Part shown: positions 1 to 10,736 of the stretch, in pieces
Layout: the number at the start of each line of letters is the position of its first letter
Numbering within the stretch: position 1 is the first letter of the stretch
Notes under the pieces: generated by a model
Databases searched by the model: none
Told to the model about the DNA's origin: nothing
The model's input: only the letters and a program-made list of their open reading frames with translations
Position numbers and translations under genes: made by a program
Source of the DNA: Phenylobacterium deserti
GTDB taxonomy: Bacteria; Pseudomonadota; Alphaproteobacteria; Caulobacterales; Caulobacteraceae
NCBI GenBank assembly: GCA_945883235.1
Contig: CAMCXF010000001.1
Location: forward strand, 1-64,000
Length of the DNA stretch: 64,000 bases
Direction: 5' to 3'

Positions 1-458
1 ACCTCGGCGGCGATGTCGCCGTCGGGGTTGATTGAGGTAGCGGCGCCTGTGACCGCGTCACCGAGCGCGGCGAGGTGGCGAACCAGGGTGCGCAGCTCAT
101 CCTCCGTATCGCGGGAGGTTTCGCAGTCGGCCTCGTATTCGGCGTAGAAAGTAGCTGCAGTCGTATTGTGGATGTCGTTGATTGCCTTTGCGCGGACCTC
201 CGCCCGAACCTTCTGCGCCTCGGCCTCGATCTCGCGCGAGGTGCTGCGGTGTTCACGGACCACGCGGCTTTCGAAAGCCATGCAGAGACGCACGCCGCGA
301 TAGAGCTTCTCGACGGTCAGCGCGGCGGCCTGCACCGCCTCGGGCTCGACGGCCGTGTCGGCCTGAACAAACACCCGCTCGGCCAGCGCGGTGAGGCGCT
401 CGCTCATATGGCGGGCAGAGGCGGCCTGACGGGCAGCGATTTCGGTGGGATCGAACAT
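1..458 (-). CDS. Hypothetical protein, N-terminal part, behind an SOS box (runs off window)
   Basis: This frame is absent from the ORF track because it leaves the window at base 1. The reverse strand reads open from an ATG at 458 and gives about 152 residues beginning MFDPTEIAARQAASARHMSE. The sequence is rich in Ala, Glu and Arg, with long helical stretches (for example EIEAEAQKVRAEVRAKA) that suggest a coiled coil. There is no signal peptide or membrane segment. I do not recognise the family. A GTTC-N7-GTTC LexA-type operator lies 12-26 bases upstream of the ATG, so DNA-damage induction is likely. There is no strong Shine-Dalgarno before the ATG; a TTG further upstream in frame is possible but less attractive. 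Confidence 0.7.
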   Translation of the reverse strand, partial: MFDPTEIAARQAASARHMSERLTALAERVFVQADTAVEPEAVQAAALTVEKLYRGVRLCMAFESRVVREHRSTSREIEAEAQKVRAEVRAKAINDIHNTTAATFYAEYEADCETSRDTEDELRTLVRHLAALGDAVTGAATSINPDGDIAAE

Positions 459-469
459 CTGGAGAAGGA

Positions 470-484
470 GAACATAAGAAGAAC
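470..484 (-). promoter_or_regulatory. LexA (SOS) operator, GTTC-N7-GTTC
   Basis: The reverse strand reads GTTC-TTCTTAT-GTTC, an exact match to the alphaproteobacterial LexA consensus of two direct GTTC half-sites separated by seven bases. It sits immediately upstream of the leftward gene starting at 458, where a repressor would block transcription. No credible rightward gene begins within 380 bases, so the leftward gene is the likely target. Confidence 0.65.
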
Positions 485-866
485 ATTTAGTCAACGCTTT
501 TCTTCGACGCGCACTCTCTCGATGACAGTTGTGACAACCCCCGGATGGGCCGCTTTGGCGGCACCGTCGAACTGAGGGTCATTGCAACAGGCACCGGAAT
601 TCGCTCTACAACCGGCCCGATATATGGCGAGCATGGCTGTCGAGATTTAGGATTACGCTCAGAAAGCGGACGTTGGGAACGGCAGCAGTGGGGGCTGAAC
701 CGACATTGGCTCAAGAGCCGAGAGCCGACGCCCAGAAGGGTCGTTCGATGACAGCTTCCGTGCAGCGAGGCTCGGACCGGAAGACGGGTCGGCAGATATT
801 CGGCGCTGAGCCATTGGCGAGATCGGCGAATTCCCGCCCGTTACTCTATCCTCAAGTCAGGAAACG
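485..866. other. Intergenic stretch without a recognisable gene
   Basis: The short ORFs listed here on both strands have no family resemblance, no good ribosome-binding site and overlap one another. I see no tRNA or repeat. The stretch probably contains the promoter of the secreted hydrolase downstream. Confidence 0.4.
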
Positions 867-908
867 ATGAACGCGACGGTGTTGGCGCTCTGCCTCCCGT
901 ATGGCTAG
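867..908 (+). other. Possible 13-codon leader ORF
   Basis: A 13-codon reading frame (MNATVLALCLPYG) starts at an ATG preceded by CAGGAAACG, a good Shine-Dalgarno, and stops 31 bases before the start of the secreted hydrolase. It could be a leader peptide, a decayed signal-sequence start, or chance. No attenuator hairpin is evident between it and the hydrolase. Confidence 0.2.
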
Positions 909-939
909 GCTCCAGAGAAACACATCAGGGAGACCGTCA

Positions 940-1890
940 ATGAACAGCCTCTGGAGCGTGGCGCTCGCGCTCGTCTTGGCTATGGGCGCTGGGGCCGTCA
1001 CCGTGGCGCAGGTTCCACCGCCCGCCGACCCCGGGCCGCCCCTTAGCGGCTATCCCCGCGACGCCCTTCGGGCGCCGACGCCAGCAGAACTGAAGACCTC
1101 CACCTATGTCCGCGACGTCATCTACGGCCACCGTGACGGCATGGCGCTCACCTACGATGTCTTCAGGCCGGTGAAGAACGCCAATGGCGCGCTGGTGGTG
1201 AACATGGTGTCCGCCGGCTGGAGATCGTCATGGGCCCCGCCGGAAGAACGCCAGGCCCGCTATCAGGCGCTGATCGACAAGGGCTTCACCGTCGTCGCGC
1301 TCTACCACGCCTCGGCGCCGCGCTTCCAGGTTCCGGACGCGGTCGCGGACGTCCGGCTCGGGATGCGCCACATCAAGTTGCATGCCGCCGACTACGGCGC
1401 CGATCGTGCGCGAATCGGGGCGTGGGGCGCGAGCGCCGGAGGCCATCTGGCGCTCGTCGCCGGCATGATGGCCGATGACGGAAACCCCACGGCCGCCAAC
1501 CCCCTTGAGCGTTCCGGCAATCGCGTCGCGGCCGTCGTCGCCTACTTCCCGCCCACCGACCTAGCCACTCTCCTGCAAGGCCGCCCCAAGGCCGGCGCCA
1601 TCGCTTTCGATGACAAGCTCTTTGCTTCGGTCTCGCCCATCCTCAGCGTCGATGCCCGCGATCCGCCGACGCTTATTTTGCATGGCGACGCCGACAGGGG
1701 CGTGCCGCCCGCTCAGTCCGAAGCCATGCACACAGCCCTCGAAAGGGCCGGGGTCGAAAACAGGCTGAAGTTTTACTCGGGGGCCGACCACGATTTCTAC
1801 GTCAAGGGCGACCCGGCCAAGACCGACGCGTACGCCACCGATGCCATGAATGCGATGGTCGGCTGGTTCGAAAGCCACCTGAAGAAGTAG
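940..1890 (+). CDS. Secreted alpha/beta hydrolase (esterase/lipase, BD-FAE-like)
   Basis: The protein is about 316 residues. The ATG at 940 is preferred over the ATG at 901 because CAGGGAGA lies eight bases upstream and the protein then begins with a Sec signal peptide (MNSLWSVALALVLAMGAG..AQ). The mature part is an alpha/beta hydrolase fold. The nucleophile elbow GASAG puts the catalytic Ser near residue 165, HGDAD..VPP supplies the acid near 252 and GADHDFY the His near 284. The layout fits the carboxylesterase/BD-FAE group that acts on small esters in the periplasm or outside. It is a single transcription unit; the substrate cannot be deduced. Confidence 0.85.
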   Translation: MNSLWSVALALVLAMGAGAVTVAQVPPPADPGPPLSGYPRDALRAPTPAELKTSTYVRDVIYGHRDGMALTYDVFRPVKNANGALVVNMVSAGWRSSWAPPEERQARYQALIDKGFTVVALYHASAPRFQVPDAVADVRLGMRHIKLHAADYGADRARIGAWGASAGGHLALVAGMMADDGNPTAANPLERSGNRVAAVVAYFPPTDLATLLQGRPKAGAIAFDDKLFASVSPILSVDARDPPTLILHGDADRGVPPAQSEAMHTALERAGVENRLKFYSGADHDFYVKGDPAKTDAYATDAMNAMVGWFESHLKK

Positions 1891-2098
1891 TCCGATAGCA
1901 GACCCTTCGAGGGACCGTGAAGGGGGGAAAGCGGATCTTTGTCAGTCCGGATTCCACCTGCACAGCAGTACCCATCAGCACGAAAAGGGCTCCTCCGTCT
2001 CCGATCAGCAGAAGCATCATAAGTGTGAAAGTGGAGGTTTGCTCAAGTGCCGAAAGCAGACCTCGCCAACACTCGCAGGCCGGCGTTATACGCGCTTC

Positions 2099-2473
2099 AT
2101 GGCTGACGAAGATTTGCGGCATATCTCGGGAATGCCTGACATTCCCCGCGTGGAGATAAATCCCGACGCGATTAGAGCTTTCACCACGAACAGCGACTTC
2201 ATGTGGCTGGCAGTGGAATTGCTAAAGGAAGTCGCGGCCTACACGTGCAACGCAGCCGGGCTCACTGACGAAACCGGAACGTGGAGTCGGGACGAGGCCG
2301 TCGTGGGCGGCAACATGATACGCCTCTACAAGCTTATGCACGCGATCTTAGATCAGACAACGCAGAAGCGCGGGGAGATCGCGTTCACGCTTTTCCGGCT
2401 TGCGTTTGAGACCATCGTCAACGTCCGCTACTTGATCAAGCATCACGCGCCCGATCTGGTGACCTCTTACGTC
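2099..2473 (+). pseudogene. DUF5677-like gene, 3' end lost at an IS1182 remnant
   Basis: The first part of the 267-residue ORF resembles DUF5677 proteins: a helical stretch (FTTNSDFMWLAVELLKEVA) followed by LFRLAFETIVNVRYLIKHH. After about residue 125 (..LVTSYVS) the reading frame runs into antisense IS1182 transposase sequence, so the C-terminal half is missing and the ORF continues by chance to 2842. The start could be the ATG at 2099 or the ATG at 2039; neither has a strong ribosome-binding site. DUF5677 has no established activity. The gene is probably dead. Confidence 0.55.
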
Positions 2474-2731
2474 AGCCTCGCGCTCCAGTCGGCGGCTCGA
2501 CGGCACGCGGTTCAGGTAGCCGTAGACGTAGAGCTTCAGCAGCGTCGCCGGATGATAGGAAGGCCGGCCGGTCGCGGCTGGCGCCACCGCAAAGCCCAGG
2601 CCTCCCAGATCGAGCTCGTCCACGAAGACGTCGATCACCCGCACCGGGTTGTCCTCCGACACGTAGTCATCAAGGCAGCTGGGAAGCAGCGTCGGCTGCC
2701 GGCGGTCTTCACCTTCGACGAAGCGGGACAT
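2474..2731 (-). pseudogene. IS1182-family transposase, N-terminal fragment
   Basis: The reverse strand encodes MSRFVEGEDRRQPTLLPSCL and continues through DVFVDELDLGGLGF, ATGRPSYHPATLLKLYVYGY and LNRVPSSRRLEREA, the conserved N-terminal domain of IS1182 transposases. Similarity ends after about residue 86 of a protein normally near 450 residues. The DDE catalytic domain is missing. The listed ORF extends to 2348 only because the antisense of the neighbouring gene is open. Confidence 0.75.
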
Positions 2732-2793
2732 CTCATCACCCCCAACCTTGCTACATCACGAGTCTACGGTGCTTCGCGTTTTTACACAGCCTC
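2474..2793 (-). mobile_element. IS1182-family element, left-end fragment
   Basis: Only one end of the element remains. The outer boundary is placed near 2793, where the reverse strand reads GAGGCTGTGTAAAAAC, like IS1182-family terminal sequences. The inner boundary at about 2474 is where transposase similarity stops abruptly and the DUF5677-like gene resumes. The rest of the transposase and the second terminal repeat are absent, so it cannot move by itself. Confidence 0.6.
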
Positions 2794-2933
2794 GGTCGTT
2801 TCTCTCCGTTGGCTCGGTGCGCGGAAGCAGACCTTCGGCTAACCGACCTCTAAGCGGAGGCAACAAATGTCTCCGATAAGATGAAGACTCGCGGACGCGG
2901 TACCCATCCCCACAAGCACACTACCAACCCGGG

Positions 2934-3010
2934 CCTACGGCCTGCCCCCTCCACCACGCCCTCTGCGGGGCGCGGTCCCCCTCCCGCCGCTTCGCGGGGG
3001 GATAAGGGGA
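2934..3010. repeat. Interspersed intergenic repeat, copy 1
   Basis: A GC-rich segment contains CCTACGGCCTGCCCCCTCC and, further on, GGTCCCCCTCCCGCCGCTT followed by CGCGGGGG. The same core blocks in the same order recur at about 24242-24312, also between genes. The second half can fold on itself (CCCCCTCCCGCC..GCGGGGGG). It behaves like a short palindromic extragenic repeat rather than an IS. Its right end lies about 45 bases before the orphan antitoxin gene. Confidence 0.6.
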
Positions 3011-3055
3011 CGACATTGAGGCGCGAGGAGCTTGGGAAACCTGGGAGATTGAAAC

Positions 3056-3367
3056 ATGACCCTGGCCCTGGGTCCGTTTGATCCCGCCGCGTACCTCGAC
3101 ACGCCCGAGGCGGTCGCCGAGTACCTTGTCGCCGCCTTCGAGAGCGGGGAGCAGGCGGTGATAGCCGATGCCCTGGGGGTCGTCGCCAAGGCGCGCGGGA
3201 TGACCCAGCTTTCACGTGACACCGGTCTGGCCCGCCCGGCCCTCTATCGCGCGCTAAGTCCTGACGGTCGCCCTGAGTTCGCGACTGTCCTGAAGGTGCT
3301 GCACGCCCGTGGTGTGCGGTTGACGCCCGAGGCCGCGTCGAACCGACTGCCAGGCGCCGCAACGTAA
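3056..3367 (+). CDS. HigA-like addiction-module antidote protein, orphan
   Basis: This 103-residue protein matches the putative addiction module antidote family (TIGR02684 type): FDPAAYLDTPEAVAEYLVAA, then a Cro/C1-type helix-turn-helix around GMTQLSRDTGLARPALYRAL, then the signature PEFATVLKVLHARGVRLTPEA. CTGGGAG lies eight bases before the ATG. The partner RelE/HigB-like toxin is normally encoded immediately upstream, but that position holds only a 16-codon open tail (DDIEARGAWETWEIET, stop overlapping the ATG) after a stop at 3003, and then the intergenic repeat. The toxin therefore appears to have been lost. The antitoxin may autoregulate or act on another toxin. Confidence 0.8.
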   Translation: MTLALGPFDPAAYLDTPEAVAEYLVAAFESGEQAVIADALGVVAKARGMTQLSRDTGLARPALYRALSPDGRPEFATVLKVLHARGVRLTPEAASNRLPGAAT

Positions 3368-3541
3368 CCTTTGGCCCCTCGGTTGCGGCGCACAAGAACG
3401 CATGCTAGTAGGCGCGCGGCTTTGGGACAGGGGCGATTTCGAGCTCCAGGACCGAGGTGCTTTTTTCAAGCGCTTTCAAGCCTTTAGTCGCGGCGGACTG
3501 CTCCGTCCGCGGCTCGTGAAATGCGACCCGGACGGATACCA

Positions 3542-5634
<2,093 letters not shown>

Positions 5635-5665
5635 ACTAACCGTCGCAGGGAGCGAGTAGCCGGCG

Positions 5666-6538
5666 ATGGCCAGCGTCAAGGAAATGCGCAATCGGATCGG
5701 AAGCGTGAAAGCCACGCAGAAGATCACGAAAGCGATGCAGATGGTGGCAGCTGCAAAGCTGCGCCGCGCGCAGAGCGCTGCCCAGAATTCACGGCCCTAT
5801 GCCCAGCGCATGGCCGCCGTGATCGCCAATCTGGCGGCGGGCGTGTCCGGCGACGGCGCCCCGAAGCTGCTGGTCGGCACGGGGTCGGATCAACGCCATC
5901 TGGTGGTGATCGCCACGTCGGATCGGGGTCTGGCGGGCGGTTTCAACACCATCATCGTGCGCGCCGCGCGTCAGAAGATCGACGCGCTGCTGGCCGCCGG
6001 CAAGGACGTCAAGGTGCTGACCGTCGGTCGCAAGGCCCGCGACCAGCTGCGCCGCATCCATGCCAGCCGCATCGTCGGTGACTTTGAGGTGGGTGGAAGC
6101 CCGTCCCTGGCCGTCGCAGCCGAGGTCTCCACCCGCATCCGCGAGATGTTCGAGGCCGGGGAGGTGGATGTCGTCCACATGGTGTTCAGCCAGTTCAAGT
6201 CGGTGGTCACCCAGATCCCGACGGTGACGCAGCTGATCCCCGCTGAAGTGGCTACCGGCGCGCCGACTATCGACCTGAAGGGCGCGTCCTATGAGTACGA
6301 GCCGGACGAGGAAACCATCCTCGCCGACTTGCTGCCGCGCAACATCACCACCCAGTTGTTCTCGGCCATGCTCGAGAACCAGGCCGGATTCTTCGCCGCC
6401 CAGATGACGGCGATGGACAACGCCACCCGCAACGCCGGCGACATGATCGCCAGTCTTACCCTGCAGATGAACCGTGCACGCCAGGCGCAGATTACCAAGG
6501 AGCTGATCGAGATCATCTCCGGTGCCGAAGCGCTCTAA
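5666..6538 (+). CDS. atpG: F1F0 ATP synthase subunit gamma
   Basis: The 290-residue central stalk rotates inside the alpha/beta hexamer. The N-terminal helix ([20 protein letters not shown], then [16 protein letters not shown]) and the C-terminal helix ([20 protein letters not shown]) form the antiparallel coiled coil that contacts beta. GGGAGCGAG upstream provides the ribosome-binding site. Length and motifs are normal. It is the third gene of the operon, 21 bases before atpD. Confidence 0.98.
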   Translation: MASVKEMRNRIGSVKATQKITKAMQMVAAAKLRRAQSAAQNSRPYAQRMAAVIANLAAGVSGDGAPKLLVGTGSDQRHLVVIATSDRGLAGGFNTIIVRAARQKIDALLAAGKDVKVLTVGRKARDQLRRIHASRIVGDFEVGGSPSLAVAAEVSTRIREMFEAGEVDVVHMVFSQFKSVVTQIPTVTQLIPAEVATGAPTIDLKGASYEYEPDEETILADLLPRNITTQLFSAMLENQAGFFAAQMTAMDNATRNAGDMIASLTLQMNRARQAQITKELIEIISGAEAL

Positions 6539-8113
<1,575 letters not shown>

Positions 8114-8120
8114 GAAGCCG

Positions 8121-8387
8121 ATGGCCGAAAAGCTGCACTTCTCCCTGGTCTCACCGGAACGCGAGCTGTTCTCAGGGCTGGTGGACCAGGTGGACGCGCC
8201 GGGCTCCGAAGGGGGTTTCGGCGTCCTGGCCGGCCATGCGCCGTTCATGACCGCGCTGAAAGAAGGCCCCGTGAGCGTACACAACGACGGTTCGGTCACG
8301 GTCTATGATGTTCGCGGCGGATTTGCCGACGTTACGCCCGACGGCCTGACGATCCTGGCGGAACACGCCGCTGAAGCTGCAAAGTAG
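8121..8387 (+). CDS. atpC: F1F0 ATP synthase subunit epsilon, short form without C-terminal helices
   Basis: The 88-residue protein carries the N-terminal beta-sandwich of epsilon (FSLVSPERELFSGLVDQVDA, GVLAGHAPFMTALKEG, GGFADVTPDGLTILAE). It stops where the two C-terminal helices would begin; typical epsilon subunits are 130-140 residues. Those helices normally inhibit ATP hydrolysis and can bind ATP, so this form can couple the rotor but should lack epsilon-type inhibition. Some alphaproteobacteria use the zeta subunit for that role; no zeta gene is seen here. Last gene of the operon. Confidence 0.95.
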   Translation: MAEKLHFSLVSPERELFSGLVDQVDAPGSEGGFGVLAGHAPFMTALKEGPVSVHNDGSVTVYDVRGGFADVTPDGLTILAEHAAEAAK

Positions 8388-8406
8388 GCAAATAATATTA
8401 TTGCCG
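8388..8406. promoter_or_regulatory. AT-rich palindrome after atpC
   Basis: Directly after the atpC stop lies GGCAAATAATATTATTGCC, a near-perfect palindrome and one of the most AT-rich stretches in the window. The stem is weak for a classic terminator and no T-run follows. It may be a protein-binding site or a poor terminator between atpC and the next gene. Confidence 0.3.
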
Positions 8407-8483
8407 TAATTTCGTCGCCAAGAGGCCTTGCCTAGGCCGCTAACCTCAAGTTTTATGCCGTGCCGAAGTTAGGGAACCTTGAA

Positions 8484-9149
8484 ATGCGTCTCGCCGTCTC
8501 CAGCCTGATCCTCGCCGCCGGCCTCGCTACGGCCGTGCATGCTCAGCCGGAAACGGCGGCACAGCCGGCACCCGCGCCGGCTGCAGCGCCTGCACCCGCT
8601 GCTGAAGCCCCGGCTGTCGTCGTGCCGCCTGCGATGCCAGCCGAGCCCGCGCCGCCGCCGCCGACGGTGCCGACGACTGGCAACGGAGCCGAGGCGATCG
8701 CGATCCTGGAAAGGATCTGCAAGCCCTCCGTGCGTGGCGAAAAGCTGGACGTACTGGCCAAGGCCAATGGATTCAAACTGAACCGCCGTGAACAAACCTG
8801 GAGCCGCCAGTTTGGTCCTGACAAGGGGTACTCCGTGATCCTGTTCCCGGCCGGTTCCAACAAGGGCGTCTGCCTGACCGAACTGCGCTATCCGATGGGC
8901 CAGGACGCTGAAGTCGCCAAGGCGCTCAACGTCTGGGCTTTTGTGCACCAGCCGCCGCTGGACCCGACCGCCAACTACACTCAGGCTCAGGATCCGGACG
9001 GCCTGAAGCGCGTGCGGCGGTCTTGGGAAAACCTGACGGCCACCGACAGCATCGGCCTCAATTTCTCGACGGTTCGCAAGGCGGACGACACCCCGCTGAG
9101 CCCCAAGTACGACACGGCAACGATGCAGTATCAGGAACGCAAGTTCTGA
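8484..9149 (+). CDS. Hypothetical secreted protein with Pro/Ala-rich linker
   Basis: The protein is 221 residues. The ATG at 8484 is used because AGGGAA lies eight bases upstream and the product then starts with a clear signal peptide (MRLAVSSLILAAGLATAVHA); the GTG at 8460 would bury it. A linker of about 55 residues rich in Ala and Pro (for example PAPAPAAAPAPAAEAPAVVV) is followed by a globular region containing two cysteines (ERICKPSV and GVCLTELRYP) that could form a disulfide. I recognise no family. A small membrane protein gene overlaps its end. Confidence 0.75.
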   Translation: MRLAVSSLILAAGLATAVHAQPETAAQPAPAPAAAPAPAAEAPAVVVPPAMPAEPAPPPPTVPTTGNGAEAIAILERICKPSVRGEKLDVLAKANGFKLNRREQTWSRQFGPDKGYSVILFPAGSNKGVCLTELRYPMGQDAEVAKALNVWAFVHQPPLDPTANYTQAQDPDGLKRVRRSWENLTATDSIGLNFSTVRKADDTPLSPKYDTATMQYQERKF

Positions 9150-9406
9150 TAGCTCTGGCCGACGTCGCCGGCCTCCTCGGCGTCTTCGTTATCCTGATCG
9201 CCTATGCTGGTGCTGCCATGGGACGGCTGGACCCCCGGCGTCCGGCGTCGCTGCTGGCCAATTTGCTGGGCGCGACGGCGATCCTCTATTCGCTGTTCAC
9301 CGAGGCGTTCAATCTGTCGGCTGTGGCCATGGAGGGCGCGTGGGTTCTGGTGTCGGGCATTGGCTTGATCCGGTGGGCCGTCGAGGCGCGCAAGGCCCGC
9401 AAGTAA
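9146..9406 (+). CDS. CBU_0592-like small membrane protein
   Basis: The frame encodes LIALADVAGLLGVFVILIAYAG, then LLGATAILYSLFTEAFNLSA and a third hydrophobic stretch (GAWVLVSGIGLIRWAVEA), like the CBU_0592 membrane domain. The ORF-track start at 9023 lies deep inside the previous gene. The best start is a CTG at 9146 whose last two bases open the previous gene's TGA, with AGGAA eight bases upstream, suggesting translational coupling. Length would be about 86 residues. Function unknown. The start is uncertain; a second CTG at 9155 is also possible. Confidence 0.6.
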   Translation: MIALADVAGLLGVFVILIAYAGAAMGRLDPRRPASLLANLLGATAILYSLFTEAFNLSAVAMEGAWVLVSGIGLIRWAVEARKARK

Positions 9407-9416
9407 CAGACCCTTT

Positions 9417-10169
9417 TCAGGCGGCGGGCACCCGGACCTCCGCCAGCCAGCTCAGCGTCGCCTCGGCAACCGCTTCCCAGCCGGTTTCACCGATCAGCCA
9501 GTGGCTCATGCCCGGCATCATCGCATAGGCGGCCCCGATGCGCTCTGCGGTCTGGCGGACCGTGTTGATCGGATGAACCACGTCACGTTCGCCGGCCAGC
9601 ACCAAGGTCGGCATGGGCAAGGCACCGGTACCGACGCTGGTGGTCATGAACGGATCAAGCCACCAGTTCAGAACCTCCCGAACCGCGCGACCGCTCTCGG
9701 GGCACAGGCGGTCAAGGATGGCCTGCTGTTCGGACTTCGGCACCCGGTCCAGGCCATGGGAGCGCATGAGACCACGGTCTGGCGTCACCGACCCCATCCA
9801 GAACGGATCGGCCAGCTGAACCCCTAACGCAGTGGCCGCTTCTTCCATGCTGGAACCATGGACCCCCCAGGGCGCTGAAGGGGCCAGCAGGGCGACCGCA
9901 GCCGCGTTGGCCCGGCGGGCCGCAAGCTGGCAGACCAGGCCGCCCATGGAGTGGCCCAACAGAACCGGCCGCTCCGGAAGCGTGGTGCACAGGTCGACGA
10001 TGCTGGTGACAAAGTCACTGATCGAGCGCCCAGCAGCCGAGCCGGCCTTGTCGCGCCCCGGAAGGTCGGGTGCCAGTACGGTCCAGCCCTGCGCTTCGAA
10101 GGGTTCGCGGAAACGTTCAAACGCCCATCCGCCACAGAAGGCACCGTGCACCATAATAACGGTCGGCAT
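9417..10169 (-). CDS. Alpha/beta fold hydrolase
   Basis: The cytoplasmic hydrolase has about 250 residues beginning MPTVIMVHGAFCGGWAFERF. The ATG at 10169 has GGGGAAGAG just upstream and is preferred over the ORF start eight codons earlier. The oxyanion HG, the nucleophile GHSMGG, an acid in GERDVVHP and the His of GMSHWL make a complete triad of the alpha/beta hydrolase fold with a short cap. It resembles esterase/haloperoxidase-like hydrolases. The substrate is unknown. It is convergent with the small membrane protein gene. Confidence 0.85.
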   Translation of the reverse strand: MPTVIMVHGAFCGGWAFERFREPFEAQGWTVLAPDLPGRDKAGSAAGRSISDFVTSIVDLCTTLPERPVLLGHSMGGLVCQLAARRANAAAVALLAPSAPWGVHGSSMEEAATALGVQLADPFWMGSVTPDRGLMRSHGLDRVPKSEQQAILDRLCPESGRAVREVLNWWLDPFMTTSVGTGALPMPTLVLAGERDVVHPINTVRQTAERIGAAYAMMPGMSHWLIGETGWEAVAEATLSWLAEVRVPAA

Positions 10170-10247
10170 GGCTCTTCCCCAATCTGAACCCAAGGAACGA
10201 CCCTAGAGGGTGGCGGCCCTGAGGGGAAACCCGTTCGCGTCTCTGGA

Positions 10248-10736
10248 TCAGCCAACAGCGCTTCGGGTCGCCGCAAAGGGTGCGAACGCCAGGGCCACCG
10301 TCTCGTAGACGGCGCGCTTGAACGGTACGATCAGCTTCGGCGCTTCCGCCAGATAGCCCCAGCGCCATAGATCAAACTCGGGCTCGTCATGACTGGCCAG
10401 GTCGAACTCGGCGTCCTCCCCGTCAAACCGGAACGCAAACCAGACCTGCCGTTGACCCCGGAAGCCCCGCACCGATTTCGGACCGGAGAAGCTGGCCGGG
10501 AAATCATAGACGATCCAGTCATCGGTGCGGCCCAGATAGGTCGCGCTGACGGCCCCGGTCTCTTCGGCCAGCTCTCGACGCGCAGCGGCCTCAAGGTCTT
10601 CGCCGGGATCGACGCCACCTTGCGGAAACTGCCAGCCGGCAGGGGTGGTGTGGGCACGTCGGCCCAGCCAGACCCGCCCATCGGGATGAAAAAGCACGAC
10701 CCCCACATTGGGGCGATACTGCGTTAGATCGGTCAT
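10248..10736 (-). CDS. rppH: RNA pyrophosphohydrolase (Nudix)
   Basis: RppH removes pyrophosphate from the 5' triphosphate end of mRNA, starting RNase E-dependent decay. The Nudix box reads GGVDPGEDLEAAARRELAEE followed by TG, matching GX5EX7REUXEEXGU. The RppH N-terminus YRPNVGVVLFHPDGRVWLGR and WQFPQGGVD are also present. Length, 162 residues, is normal. Its start overlaps the stop of the deacetylase-like gene by four bases (ATGA), so it is the last gene of the ctpA operon. Confidence 0.94.
   Translation of the reverse strand: MTDLTQYRPNVGVVLFHPDGRVWLGRRAHTTPAGWQFPQGGVDPGEDLEAAARRELAEETGAVSATYLGRTDDWIVYDFPASFSGPKSVRGFRGQRQVWFAFRFDGEDAEFDLASHDEPEFDLWRWGYLAEAPKLIVPFKRAVYETVALAFAPFAATRSAVG

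Noticed and set aside
1802-2122. Minus-strand ORF with a hydrophobic stretch (MMLLLIGDGGALFVLMGTAV)
   Set aside because: It lacks a ribosome-binding site and runs into the antisense of the hydrolase; a small membrane peptide cannot be excluded but is not supported.
3056-3367. HigBA toxin-antitoxin pair
   Set aside because: Only the antitoxin is present; no toxin was found within a kilobase on either strand.
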